The notes: a model not told the origin generated them from the letters alone. A stretch of DNA of 6,290 nucleotides from Myxococcales bacterium (GCA_023248835.1 JAHFDU010000241.1:1-6290); one strand, 5' to 3'; counted from the stretch's first letter, positions 1 through 4,699 are shown. Numbers and translations are program-made.

Positions 1-183
1 GCCGGCCTCAGCGACGTGGTGATAACCCACAGCGACGGCGGCATTGATGCTGGCCACAGCGACGGCGGCGTTGATCAGGGACACTATGACGCCGGCCATG
101 ATGCCACCCGCGTCGATCTCGGCCATGGTGATTCCGGTCGCGATGCCGGTGTGGATGCCTGGAGCTCTGGGCACGGCGGCTAG
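1..183 (+). CDS. 3' end of a protein with a His/Asp/Gly repeat tail (partial)
   Basis: Reading frame 1 is open from the left edge to a TAG at 181-183, giving the last 60 residues of a protein that begins outside the window. The visible part has no recognisable enzyme fold. It is a low-complexity tail built on a nine-residue unit of the form HxDxGxDxx: HSDGGIDAG, HSDGGVDQG, HYDAGHDAT, then after a short break HGDSGRDAG. At DNA level the first two units (28-54 and 55-81) are close 27-bp copies, so the tail grew by in-frame duplication. Tails rich in His and Asp can bind divalent metal ions; that is inference here. The pattern is not the GGxGxDxU calcium nonapeptide of RTX proteins. The next gene starts 49 bp downstream on the same strand. 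Phase and repeat pattern support coding; the function cannot be judged from this fragment. Confidence 0.6.
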   Translation, partial: AGLSDVVITHSDGGIDAGHSDGGVDQGHYDAGHDATRVDLGHGDSGRDAGVDAWSSGHGG

Positions 184-197
184 CCGAGCCTCGGAAA

Positions 198-226
198 TTG
201 ACAGTCGCGGTTGACCAGACCACTGT
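198..226 (+). promoter_or_regulatory. possible promoter of the small hypothetical gene
   Basis: A perfect -35 hexamer TTGACA (198-203) is followed by a 17-bp spacer and the weak -10 hexamer CACTGT (221-226), which keeps only the conserved A and final T. Six bases separate the -10 from the ATG at 233, so transcription would start at or next to the start codon. The good -35 and standard spacing are seen directly. The poor -10 lowers confidence. Confidence 0.35.
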
Positions 227-232
227 TGGGGC

Positions 233-658
233 ATGGGCCGGCCGGATTTTCACCGCACCACGCTTAGTCACCGCGACAGAGGGTTGGCCGAGCTCGAGCA
301 CTTGCTCGACGAACAGATCGCCCGCGCGCAAGCAGCGCCGCCGCTTCCGCAAGATAGCGCTGAGCAGCAGATCGAGGCGATTGCGCTGCTGCGCGATGTA
401 CAGAAAAATCCGGGAAACTACAACTACGATCTGCTGGTGGAGCATGCGGACGACAAAGCGAGATACGGCAGCTTTGTATTCTTTGTCGGGATTGTCGCCA
501 CCGCTTACCTCAAGGCGGTAGACGAGAGTCACGGCCGCTCAGGCGACAAGGCTTGGCGTCGTCATGTCACCGCAGCTTGGGCTGGTACTCAGGAAGAGAG
601 TGAGCACTCGGGCAAATCCGCCGGAGCCGCGAAAGCAAAGGATCCAAAGGTGCGGTAG
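233..658 (+). CDS. small protein of unknown function with one hydrophobic segment
   Basis: This ORF encodes 141 residues and I do not recognise the family. The N-terminal half is polar and probably helical: roughly residues 17-35 and 43-58 are rich in Leu, Glu, Gln and Ala. Residues 79-93 (GSFVFFVGIVATAYL) are hydrophobic and could be a short membrane helix or a buried core helix. The C-terminal 40 residues are charged and rich in Ala, Lys and Ser, ending in a basic low-complexity tail. The ATG at 233 is the first start after an in-frame stop at 212-214. There is no clear Shine-Dalgarno sequence, only GGGG next to the ATG, which fits the leaderless arrangement suggested by the promoter upstream. 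The gene follows a partial gene on the same strand and is convergent with the membrane protein gene, whose stop codon begins at the very next base. It lacks homology that I can name, but its composition looks like a real soluble protein in this frame. Confidence 0.6.
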   Translation: MGRPDFHRTTLSHRDRGLAELEHLLDEQIARAQAAPPLPQDSAEQQIEAIALLRDVQKNPGNYNYDLLVEHADDKARYGSFVFFVGIVATAYLKAVDESHGRSGDKAWRRHVTAAWAGTQEESEHSGKSAGAAKAKDPKVR

Positions 659-1366
659 TTACTCGGCCTGTCGCGCCTGGTTATCTTGCGGAAAAGGCGT
701 TTTTACGCGTGCGATCAGCGACGCAGCGACTCGCGCTTCAGCGACGGTGGCGCGGCGAATTTCGAAGAACACCGCGACACCCAACCCGGCGGCGCCGAGC
801 ACCAGCGGCGGCAGAAACTGAGCTGAAAAACGCCAGCACAGCGCAGTTGCGATCAGCGTGAATGCGGCCAGCATGCGCGCAAGATGCGACAGCCGCCAGC
901 GCAAAGTGGCGCGAGAAGGAAAGAGGAAGCTCTTCAAATCGAAGAGCGCGCCGCCGACTGCGAGAAAGCCCAAGCTAAGCACCAGTCCCCCGGTGCGGTC
1001 GTGTTTGATCATCGCAAGCCCGGCGCCCCAGCCGCAGAGACCGAAGCCGCCGCCGAGTGTGATCGCTGCCAGGGCCCAGTCGCGCCGAATCGGAAGGCCT
1101 CTCTGGGCGCGGCGGATCCAAACTCGCCGTCCGCTCACGGCGAAATAGGCGGCCACCATGGCGGTAAAAAATTCCAGCAAATCGGCGCCGAGAAACCGAA
1201 TGCGGATCCAAGTGACAAGCGAAAAAAACATCGCCAAACTGACAAACCAACTGCCGTACCGACGGTGGGCATGGCCGCCCTTCTTGGCGATCATCGGCGC
1301 CAGCGCAACCGACAAGGCCGCGGCACCGACGGCAATTTGTAAAATTGAAAAAATTCGCTCAGTCAC
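659..1366 (-). CDS. multi-pass membrane protein, possibly DUF2306-like
   Basis: This is an integral membrane protein with about seven hydrophobic segments. Counting from the upstream ATG at 1384 (241 residues), they lie near 12-32, 46-60, 67-84, 103-123, 132-149, 168-184 and 191-207. After helix 1 comes KKGGHAHRRYG, a cytoplasmic-looking loop. It resembles the K-G-x-x-H-R-x-x-G signature of small predicted membrane proteins such as the DUF2306 group, whose function is unknown. A second His/Arg pair (HLAR, about 167-170) precedes helix 6. No catalytic or transport motif is evident. I prefer the GTG at 1366, giving 235 residues, because GAGGGA lies about five bases upstream of it; the ATG at 1384 has AGG directly abutting it and no properly spaced ribosome site. 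The stop codon directly abuts that of the opposing gene. A 550-bp repeat region separates this gene from the PilZ gene upstream, so it is probably transcribed on its own. The family assignment is tentative. Confidence 0.75.
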   Translation of the reverse strand: MTERIFSILQIAVGAAALSVALAPMIAKKGGHAHRRYGSWFVSLAMFFSLVTWIRIRFLGADLLEFFTAMVAAYFAVSGRRVWIRRAQRGLPIRRDWALAAITLGGGFGLCGWGAGLAMIKHDRTGGLVLSLGFLAVGGALFDLKSFLFPSRATLRWRLSHLARMLAAFTLIATALCWRFSAQFLPPLVLGAAGLGVAVFFEIRRATVAEARVAASLIARVKTPFPQDNQARQAE

Positions 1367-1405
1367 GATTCCCTCGCGGTACATCCTAGTACGAAAGGCT
1401 ATTCA

Positions 1406-1463
1406 CTGACAGCCGACAGCCGACAGTTTCACTGGAGGTATCGCGCTTCGCGCGATGTTGATT
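1406..1463. repeat. CGACAG repeat followed by a CGCG hairpin
   Basis: Positions 1408-1426 read GACAGCCGACAGCCGACAG. After a TGGAG at 1433-1437 comes a perfect seven-base stem ATCGCGC (1440-1446) with loop TTC and GCGCGAT (1450-1456). The same order, GACAG then TGGAG then a TCGCG hairpin, recurs at 4465-4503. Reverse-strand forms (GCTGTCGGCTGT, GCTGTTGGCTGT) occur at 1826-1853, 1899-1912 and 4571-4600. The region lies directly upstream of the membrane protein start and does not code. Confidence 0.6.
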
Positions 1464-1479
1464 ATTGAAAAATTGTAAC

Positions 1480-1598
1480 CGTTCACGTCCCCACGCTCCG
1501 CTCGCCCTGAGCTTGTCGAAGGGCAGATTCACCTTGTTTTCGCCCTTCGACTTCGCTGCGCTCCGCTCAGGGTGCACGGACAAGGGGTAGCGTGAACG
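1480..1598. repeat. large imperfect palindrome (REP/MITE-like intergenic element)
   Basis: The outer arms are CGTTCACG (1480-1487) and its complement CGTGAACG (1591-1598). Further in, CCCTGAGC (1505-1512) pairs with GCTCAGGG (1565-1572). The core is a perfect ten-base stem, GTCGAAGGGC (1515-1524) against GCCCTTCGAC (1542-1551), with a 17-base loop. The right half has an extra 13-base bulge. The unit CCCTGAGCTTGTCGAAGGG is an interspersed repeat that recurs at 4640-4658 in the opposite orientation. The element carries no gene. As RNA it would fold strongly from either strand and could slow or end transcription coming from the PilZ gene; no clean U-tract follows at once. Confidence 0.7.
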
Positions 1599-1636
1599 CT
1601 TACGAAAAATTTTGGTGCGGAGCGTCAGCTCTCTGG

Positions 1637-1828
1637 CAGTTTCCGATCTTGGCAGTTTCCGATCTTGGCAGTTTCCGATCCTAGTAGTTTCCGATCCTAG
1701 TAGTTTCCGATCCTAGCAGTTTCCGATCCTAGTAGTTTCCGATCCGAGTAGTTTCCGATCCGAGTAGTTTCCGATCCGAGTAGTTTCCGATCCGAGTAGT
1801 TTCCGATCCGAGTAGTTTCCGATCCGAG
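1637..1828. repeat. 16-bp tandem repeat array, 12 units
   Basis: Twelve head-to-tail copies of a 16-bp unit start at 1637, 1653, 1669, 1685, 1701, 1717, 1733, 1749, 1765, 1781, 1797 and 1813. The 11-base core AGTTTCCGATC is invariant. The four bases after the core change in blocks along the array: TTGG in units 1-2, CTAG in units 3-6, CGAG in units 7-12. The base before the core is C in the first three units and in the sixth, otherwise T. The period is not a multiple of three, no frame stays open across it, and there are no unique spacers, so it is neither a coding repeat nor a CRISPR array. It is a minisatellite (VNTR-type) locus. Confidence 0.95.
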
Positions 1829-1920
1829 CTGTTGGCTGTGAGCTGTTGGCTGTGAGCTATTTCTCTGGCAGTTTCCGATCTTGGCAGTTTCCGATCCGGA
1901 GCTGTTGGCTGTCAGCTATT
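1826..1920. repeat. 14-bp repeats framing a second two-unit block of the 16-bp array
   Basis: GAGCTGTTGGCTGT occurs at 1826-1839 and 1840-1853, directly after the main array, and again at 1899-1912. Between them are two more 16-bp type units (cores from 1869 and 1885), the first followed by TTGG and the second by CGGAG. The linker GAGCTATTTCTCTGG (from 1854) resembles the flank of the main array and the CAGCTATTTCTTCC after the last 14-bp copy. So the whole array plus 14-bp module was duplicated and one copy contracted. The last copy runs into the stop codon of the PilZ gene at 1916-1918. Confidence 0.85.
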
Positions 1921-2608
1921 TCTTCCCTGCAGCGCCGGTGCGGCGGGTTTGCAGCCACTGGCGTTCGAGATCGGTAAACTGTTTTCGCAGTTGGGGGGAG
2001 GGTTGAACTTCGCCGTCACGCAAAAAGTGGTGGAAAAACAATCCATACTGCGAATCGGCGCGACGTCTGATCAGCGCCTCGATGTCAAGGTCGGCGCCAC
2101 CGCGAAAGTTCATCAACAGCCGCGTTTGCATGCCGAGTGCGAGCGGCGGCGTGCTTGCCGGGACTTGAATCAGTGCCCCGAGCAGACTTAGGTTGAGAAG
2201 TTCGGCGGAGATTTCGCGCTCGCCGGCGATAAGACGAGTCTTGGTGCCGGCCTCGGGCGAAATTGGTATGCGAAAGGCGCTGCGACCGTCGAGCGGATTC
2301 ATCGCCTGCAGCACATCGATTTGCGCCCGCATCCTATCGCCTGCAGCTTCGAAATTTATTTCGGCAGAGCGAACTCTTCCGACGGAGAAATGGCGCTGGT
2401 TGTCATGGGCGAACACAATCGAACACAGCTGCGGCGGCTGCAGATCAGCTGGGTTGGCGATGGTTACGTCGAAGGTGAGCGACGGTGCCGAGACATGGAC
2501 GAAGCGCGCCGCAAATGCGGTTGGAGGATCGGAGAACAGCACAAGCTGCGCGGTCTTTTGTAAACGAACACACTCGGAGAGCACGGGTGAAGATTGTTCG
2601 ACAGCCAT
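1916..2608 (-). CDS. PilZ-domain protein, probable c-di-GMP receptor (YcgR-like layout)
   Basis: This 230-residue protein has two parts. Residues 15-100 form a beta-rich N-terminal region, with FDVTIANP near 46-53 and FSVGRVRSAE near 74-83. It resembles the flagellar-brake/YcgR-N type domain that precedes PilZ. Residues 105-215 form the PilZ domain. The c-di-GMP signature is present: RxxxR at 109-113 (RSAFR) and NxSxxG at 139-144 (NLSLLG), matching the family consensus RxxxR...(D/N)xSxxG. Such proteins bind cyclic di-GMP in the cytoplasm and change the activity of a partner in motility, polysaccharide export or regulation; the partner here is unknown. The ATG at 2608 lacks a Shine-Dalgarno sequence but sits six bases after a perfect TATAAT. 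The gene lies 30 bp downstream of the acyltransferase on the same strand. Its TAG stop lies inside the repeat-derived sequence CAGCTATT, so the extreme C-terminus may have been set by repeat insertion. Confidence 0.85.
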   Translation of the reverse strand: MAVEQSSPVLSECVRLQKTAQLVLFSDPPTAFAARFVHVSAPSLTFDVTIANPADLQPPQLCSIVFAHDNQRHFSVGRVRSAEINFEAAGDRMRAQIDVLQAMNPLDGRSAFRIPISPEAGTKTRLIAGEREISAELLNLSLLGALIQVPASTPPLALGMQTRLLMNFRGGADLDIEALIRRRADSQYGLFFHHFLRDGEVQPSPQLRKQFTDLERQWLQTRRTGAAGKK

Positions 2609-2614
2609 CCGTAG

Positions 2615-2623
2615 ATTATATCA
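2615..2623 (-). promoter_or_regulatory. extended -10 promoter element of the PilZ gene
   Basis: On the minus strand the gap between the acyltransferase and PilZ genes contains TGATATAAT: the full consensus -10 TATAAT (2620-2615) with the extended -10 TG one base upstream. No -35 is visible at 17-18 bp, which is typical of extended -10 promoters. Six bases (CTACGG) separate the hexamer from the ATG, so the predicted transcript would begin at the start codon. A run of eight C (minus strand) lies just upstream. Confidence 0.5.
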
Positions 2624-2638
2624 AAAGATCGGGGGGGG

Positions 2639-3571
2639 CTACCTAAATCTAGAAAATCTTCGTTGCGCGTGCAGTTTGTCGAGCGCCGCCTGCATCTTTT
2701 TTTGCACCAGCGCGTGCCCCTGCTTCAGTACTTGTGGGTCGGCCGGATCCACTTGGCCGAGCTCCTCCCACAATAGAATCGGTTGTAGCACCTGCACGCG
2801 AATTTTTTGTGGCAACGGCAGTTGCGGCAGCGGTCCGAAGCCGACGCCCCACGGTAAACCGAGCCAGATCGGGAAGATATCGGAGCGAACCAGTTTGCGC
2901 AGGCGCAAAAGGCGCGCGATTGGACGACCGCGCGAAAGGATCATCAGGGTTTCGTGCGCGCCGACGGAAACCACCGGAACGATCGGCACCCGATGACGCA
3001 ATGACTGGGCGACAAAGCCGGTGCGACCGCCTAAATCGATGTGCTTGCGCTCCGAGAACGGCCGAAATGCTTCATAAGCGCCACCGGGATATACAAACGC
3101 GCTCGAACCCGCATCCAGGATCTCGGAGCAGTGCTCGTGCGAGGCCGGCAGCACGCCGCAGCTGTGCAACAGTGCGGTCAACTTCGGATGAATGCGAAAC
3201 GGAAAATCGTGCATCAACCAGTGCAGCGGCCGGGTGTAGTTGAAATGGAGGTGCCAGGCGACGCCGAAACAAAGCGCGTCGACAGGGATGTAGCCACCGT
3301 CGTGGTGGCTGACCAACAAAGCCGGCTCTGGTGGCACCTGCTCAAGTCCGCGTACGTGGCTGCGGAAATACCACTCGGTCAGCGGACGCACCCAGCCGAC
3401 AACGCGCCGAACCGCGTCAAAATTGATCTTGTCGGCTAGTGAGTGCGAACCTGGCGTCGCGCTAAGTGGGCTTGGCGTCCGAGCGGTTGCTGGTGCAAAA
3501 GCGCGGTGAGAAAGCGGTGCAGTGGGCGCAGCACTGCTTCTGGATCCTCGATAATCGGCATGTGGCCACAT
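2639..3571 (-). CDS. acyltransferase of the PlsC/DGAT-like (LPLAT) superfamily
   Basis: This protein probably transfers an acyl group to a glycerolipid or similar alcohol at the membrane. Motif 1 is SHHDGGYIPVD (88-98), with likely catalytic His90 and Asp98; the usual Asn before the His is replaced by His89. The substrate-binding block is YPGGAYE (161-167) followed by the typical RTGFVAQ (183-189), and VPIVPV is at 195-200. These match the MGAT/DGAT-like bacterial members of the LPLAT superfamily; the acceptor cannot be read from sequence. Family-like sequence starts near residue 47 (DKINFDAV). The only standard upstream start is the ATG at 3571, which has GAGGTG eight bases before it and puts 136 bp in overlap with the hydrolase gene. 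The next candidate, GTG at 3391 (residue 61), has no ribosome site and would lose conserved-looking sequence. Residues 1-45 are Ala/Ser/Pro/Arg-rich, as expected for overprinted sequence. The gene is probably co-transcribed with the hydrolase. Confidence 0.85.
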   Translation of the reverse strand: MWPHADYRGSRSSAAPTAPLSHRAFAPATARTPSPLSATPGSHSLADKINFDAVRRVVGWVRPLTEWYFRSHVRGLEQVPPEPALLVSHHDGGYIPVDALCFGVAWHLHFNYTRPLHWLMHDFPFRIHPKLTALLHSCGVLPASHEHCSEILDAGSSAFVYPGGAYEAFRPFSERKHIDLGGRTGFVAQSLRHRVPIVPVVSVGAHETLMILSRGRPIARLLRLRKLVRSDIFPIWLGLPWGVGFGPLPQLPLPQKIRVQVLQPILLWEELGQVDPADPQVLKQGHALVQKKMQAALDKLHAQRRFSRFR

Positions 3572-4359
3572 CCGTCAATCACCTCGAGCGCGCCCTGGGG
3601 CAGCGCCTGGACAAAGCGAGGTACCGGATGAAGCGGCAGCAGCCGATCCGATCGACCCCAAATCACCAGCGTCGGCATGGTGAGCCGATGTACGTCGCCG
3701 AGCAGGTGACGCGCCATCAAATCGCGCCTGAGTGCGTGTAGCACCACTGCGAGATCGCGACAAAAACGTTGATCGGGACGAGTGAGACATTGTTCTGCAA
3801 ACCTTGCCGTGCGTTGGTTTTTGGCTTTTACCACAAAATTAAGCATACGCGAGGCATTTTTTTCGAGCATCGGCCGAACCCACTCCGGACGCACCAGCGT
3901 CTGCACCGCCAAACGGGTAGGGAGTGAAAACTTGCTTAGGCCGGCCGAACTTATCAGCACCAGGCCGAGGGCGCGTTCGGGAAAGCGCAGCGCGACATCT
4001 GCCACCACCAGTCCGCCGAGTGAGTGGCCGCACAGAACAGCGCTGGGAACGTGCAAGTGATCCATCAGGGCTTCGACGGCACCGGCGAGAAAAACGATCG
4101 AATAGTCGCGTCGCGGCTTGCCAGAGAGGCCAAAGCCGGGCAGGTCGAGACCGATGACGCGATAGCCGGCCGCATGCAGAGGCCGAGTCAAGTATTCAAA
4201 GTGGGTGAAATTGCCGCCTAGCCCGTGGACGAAAACAATCGGCAGCCCGTCTCCCTCGTCGAAGTAGCACAGCGGCACCTTGCCGAAATGAAAAACACCG
4301 TGCGGATGGGAAAACGTCTCAGAACGCGACGGATGAAGAACCGGCGACAGTTTCGTCAC
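3436..4359 (-). CDS. alpha/beta-fold hydrolase (esterase/lipase type)
   Basis: This 307-residue protein has the full serine-hydrolase signature. HGLGG at 45-49 is the oxyanion-hole loop, DLPGFGLSGKP at 72-82 is the usual loop after strand 4, and GHSLGG at 111-116 is the nucleophile elbow with Ser113. WGRSDRLLP places the acid Asp238, and GCGHMPIIEDPE places His266. Residues 140-225 form the helical lid. There is no signal peptide, so it is probably cytoplasmic or membrane-associated. The family covers esterases, lipases, haloperoxidase-like enzymes and C-C hydrolases; the substrate is not readable, but the overlapping acyltransferase suggests acyl-ester or lipid turnover. The start is GTG at 4359. 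No Shine-Dalgarno sequence is present, and an extended -10 lies six bases upstream, so it may be translated from a leaderless mRNA. It is the first gene of the minus-strand cluster. The last 25 or so residues, after the fold ends, are Gln/His/Arg-rich and overlap the acyltransferase start. Confidence 0.92.
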   Translation of the reverse strand: MTKLSPVLHPSRSETFSHPHGVFHFGKVPLCYFDEGDGLPIVFVHGLGGNFTHFEYLTRPLHAAGYRVIGLDLPGFGLSGKPRRDYSIVFLAGAVEALMDHLHVPSAVLCGHSLGGLVVADVALRFPERALGLVLISSAGLSKFSLPTRLAVQTLVRPEWVRPMLEKNASRMLNFVVKAKNQRTARFAEQCLTRPDQRFCRDLAVVLHALRRDLMARHLLGDVHRLTMPTLVIWGRSDRLLPLHPVPRFVQALPQGALEVIDGCGHMPIIEDPEAVLRPLHRFLTALLHQQPLGRQAHLARRQVRTH

Positions 4360-4365
4360 GCAATT

Positions 4366-4395
4366 ACCATATCACCGACTCGTCAAAACCACCAA
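4366..4395 (-). promoter_or_regulatory. extended -10 promoter of the hydrolase-acyltransferase cluster
   Basis: On the minus strand TGATATGGT (4374-4366) gives an extended TG and a -10 hexamer TATGGT that matches four of six consensus bases. A weak -35 TTGGTG lies 18 bp upstream (4395-4390). The hexamer is six bases before the GTG start, the same geometry as the PilZ promoter. Leaderless transcription is therefore predicted. Confidence 0.4.
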
Positions 4396-4427
4396 TTCTG
4401 TGGTACCACCCTCTCAGGGGTGCTCGG
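4385..4427 (-). other. paired small hairpins with a T-box-like sequence
   Basis: Read on the minus strand, CACCC-CTGAGA-GGGTG forms a five-base hairpin, followed by the palindrome GTGGTACCAC (4409-4400). Next comes ACCAC-AGAATTG-GTGGT (4404-4388) running into TTT, a weak terminator-like hairpin. The stretch AGGGTGGTACC (4412-4402) equals the core of the T-box antiterminator consensus. I see no specifier stem or other T-box domain upstream, only repeats, so the riboswitch reading is doubtful. The hairpins themselves are directly visible. Confidence 0.25.
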
Positions 4428-4440
4428 AAGTCGGCGTTGA

Positions 4441-4503
4441 TTCGCGTTTCGCGATTCTTACCACCGCCGACAGCCGACAGTGGAGAAAAATCGCGAAATC
4501 GCG
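4441..4503. repeat. CGACAG repeat flanked by two CGCG hairpins
   Basis: CGCG-TTT-CGCG (4443-4453), the repeat CGCCGACAGCCGACAG (4465-4480), TGGAG (4481-4485) and CGCG-AAAT-CGCG (4492-4503) follow in order. The outer parts form an imperfect inverted repeat: TTTCGCGATTCTTACCA on the left against TTTCGCGATTTTTCTCCA read from the right on the other strand. The right half repeats the module seen at 1408-1456. On the minus strand the right hairpin is followed by a run of T. No gene is present. Confidence 0.55.
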
Positions 4504-4570
4504 TTGACCCTCCGTGAATTCGCTCTTGAAAGGAGGACTAGAGTAGGTGATTTCATGAATGAATCCGAAA

Positions 4571-4600
4571 CTGTAGGCTGTCGGCTGTGAGCTGTCGGCG
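4571..4600. repeat. GCTGTCGGCTGT repeat copy
   Basis: CTGTAGGCTGTCGGCTGT is followed by GAGCTGTCGGCG. This is the reverse-strand form of the CGACAG repeat at 1408 and 4465, and a close relative of the 14-bp GAGCTGTTGGCTGT units at 1826 and 1899. It lies about 100 bp upstream of glyQS. Confidence 0.6.
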
Positions 4601-4621
4601 GCGCCCGGACTTTCGGGCGCC
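4600..4621. other. eight-base GC-rich stem-loop upstream of glyQS
   Basis: GGCGCCCG (4600-4607) pairs perfectly with CGGGCGCC (4614-4621) across a six-base loop GACTTT. No T-run follows on either strand, so a classical intrinsic terminator is unlikely. It would form in any glyQS leader transcript that starts upstream of 4600. Confidence 0.6.
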
Positions 4622-4631
4622 CCTGGTACGA

Positions 4632-4658
4632 CCCTTCGACCCTTCGACAAGCTCAGGG
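4632..4658. repeat. CCCTTCGACAAGCTCAGGG interspersed repeat
   Basis: CCCTTCGAC is present at 4632-4640 and again at 4640-4648, the second copy being part of CCCTTCGACAAGCTCAGGG (4640-4658). This is the reverse complement of the left arm of the palindrome at 1505-1523. It ends about 30 bp before the glyQS ribosome site. Confidence 0.75.
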
Positions 4659-4688
4659 CGGGCGGGTGATGAACGGGCGGGGCACAAA

Positions 4689-4694
4689 AAGGAG
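4689..4694 (+). promoter_or_regulatory. ribosome binding site of glyQS
   Basis: AAGGAG ends five bases before the ATG at 4700. This favours the ATG over the in-frame GTG at 4697, which would be only two bases from the site. No clear promoter is visible within the repeat-filled spacer upstream. Confidence 0.8.
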
Positions 4695-4699
4695 AGGTG

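Noticed and set aside
28..150. RTX calcium-binding repeats
   Set aside because: The nonapeptide is HxDxGxDxx rather than GGxGxDxUx, so the characteristic glycine pairs and hydrophobic position are missing.
8..532. Minus-strand ORF of 174 residues
   Set aside because: It has very Arg/His-rich low-complexity sequence opposite the Asp/Gly repeat and the 233-658 gene, typical of a shadow frame.
1386..1583. Minus-strand ORF of 65 residues in the repeat region
   Set aside because: Its translation (HPERSAAKSKG, PFDKLRASG) is simply the palindromic repeat read as protein, and it runs through the CGACAG repeat; there is no family or ribosome-site support.
1637..1896. CRISPR array
   Set aside because: Units are 16 bp, head to tail, with no unique spacers, and no cas gene is in the window.
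2631..2638. Run of eight G as a phase-variation tract
   Set aside because: It lies in the 30-bp gap between two genes, outside any reading frame and not between -35 and -10 hexamers that I can define; eight bases is short for slippage evidence from a single sequence.
4360..4699. Glycine T-box controlling glyQS
   Set aside because: The T-box-like core is on the opposite strand, and no plus-strand specifier stem or antiterminator precedes glyQS.
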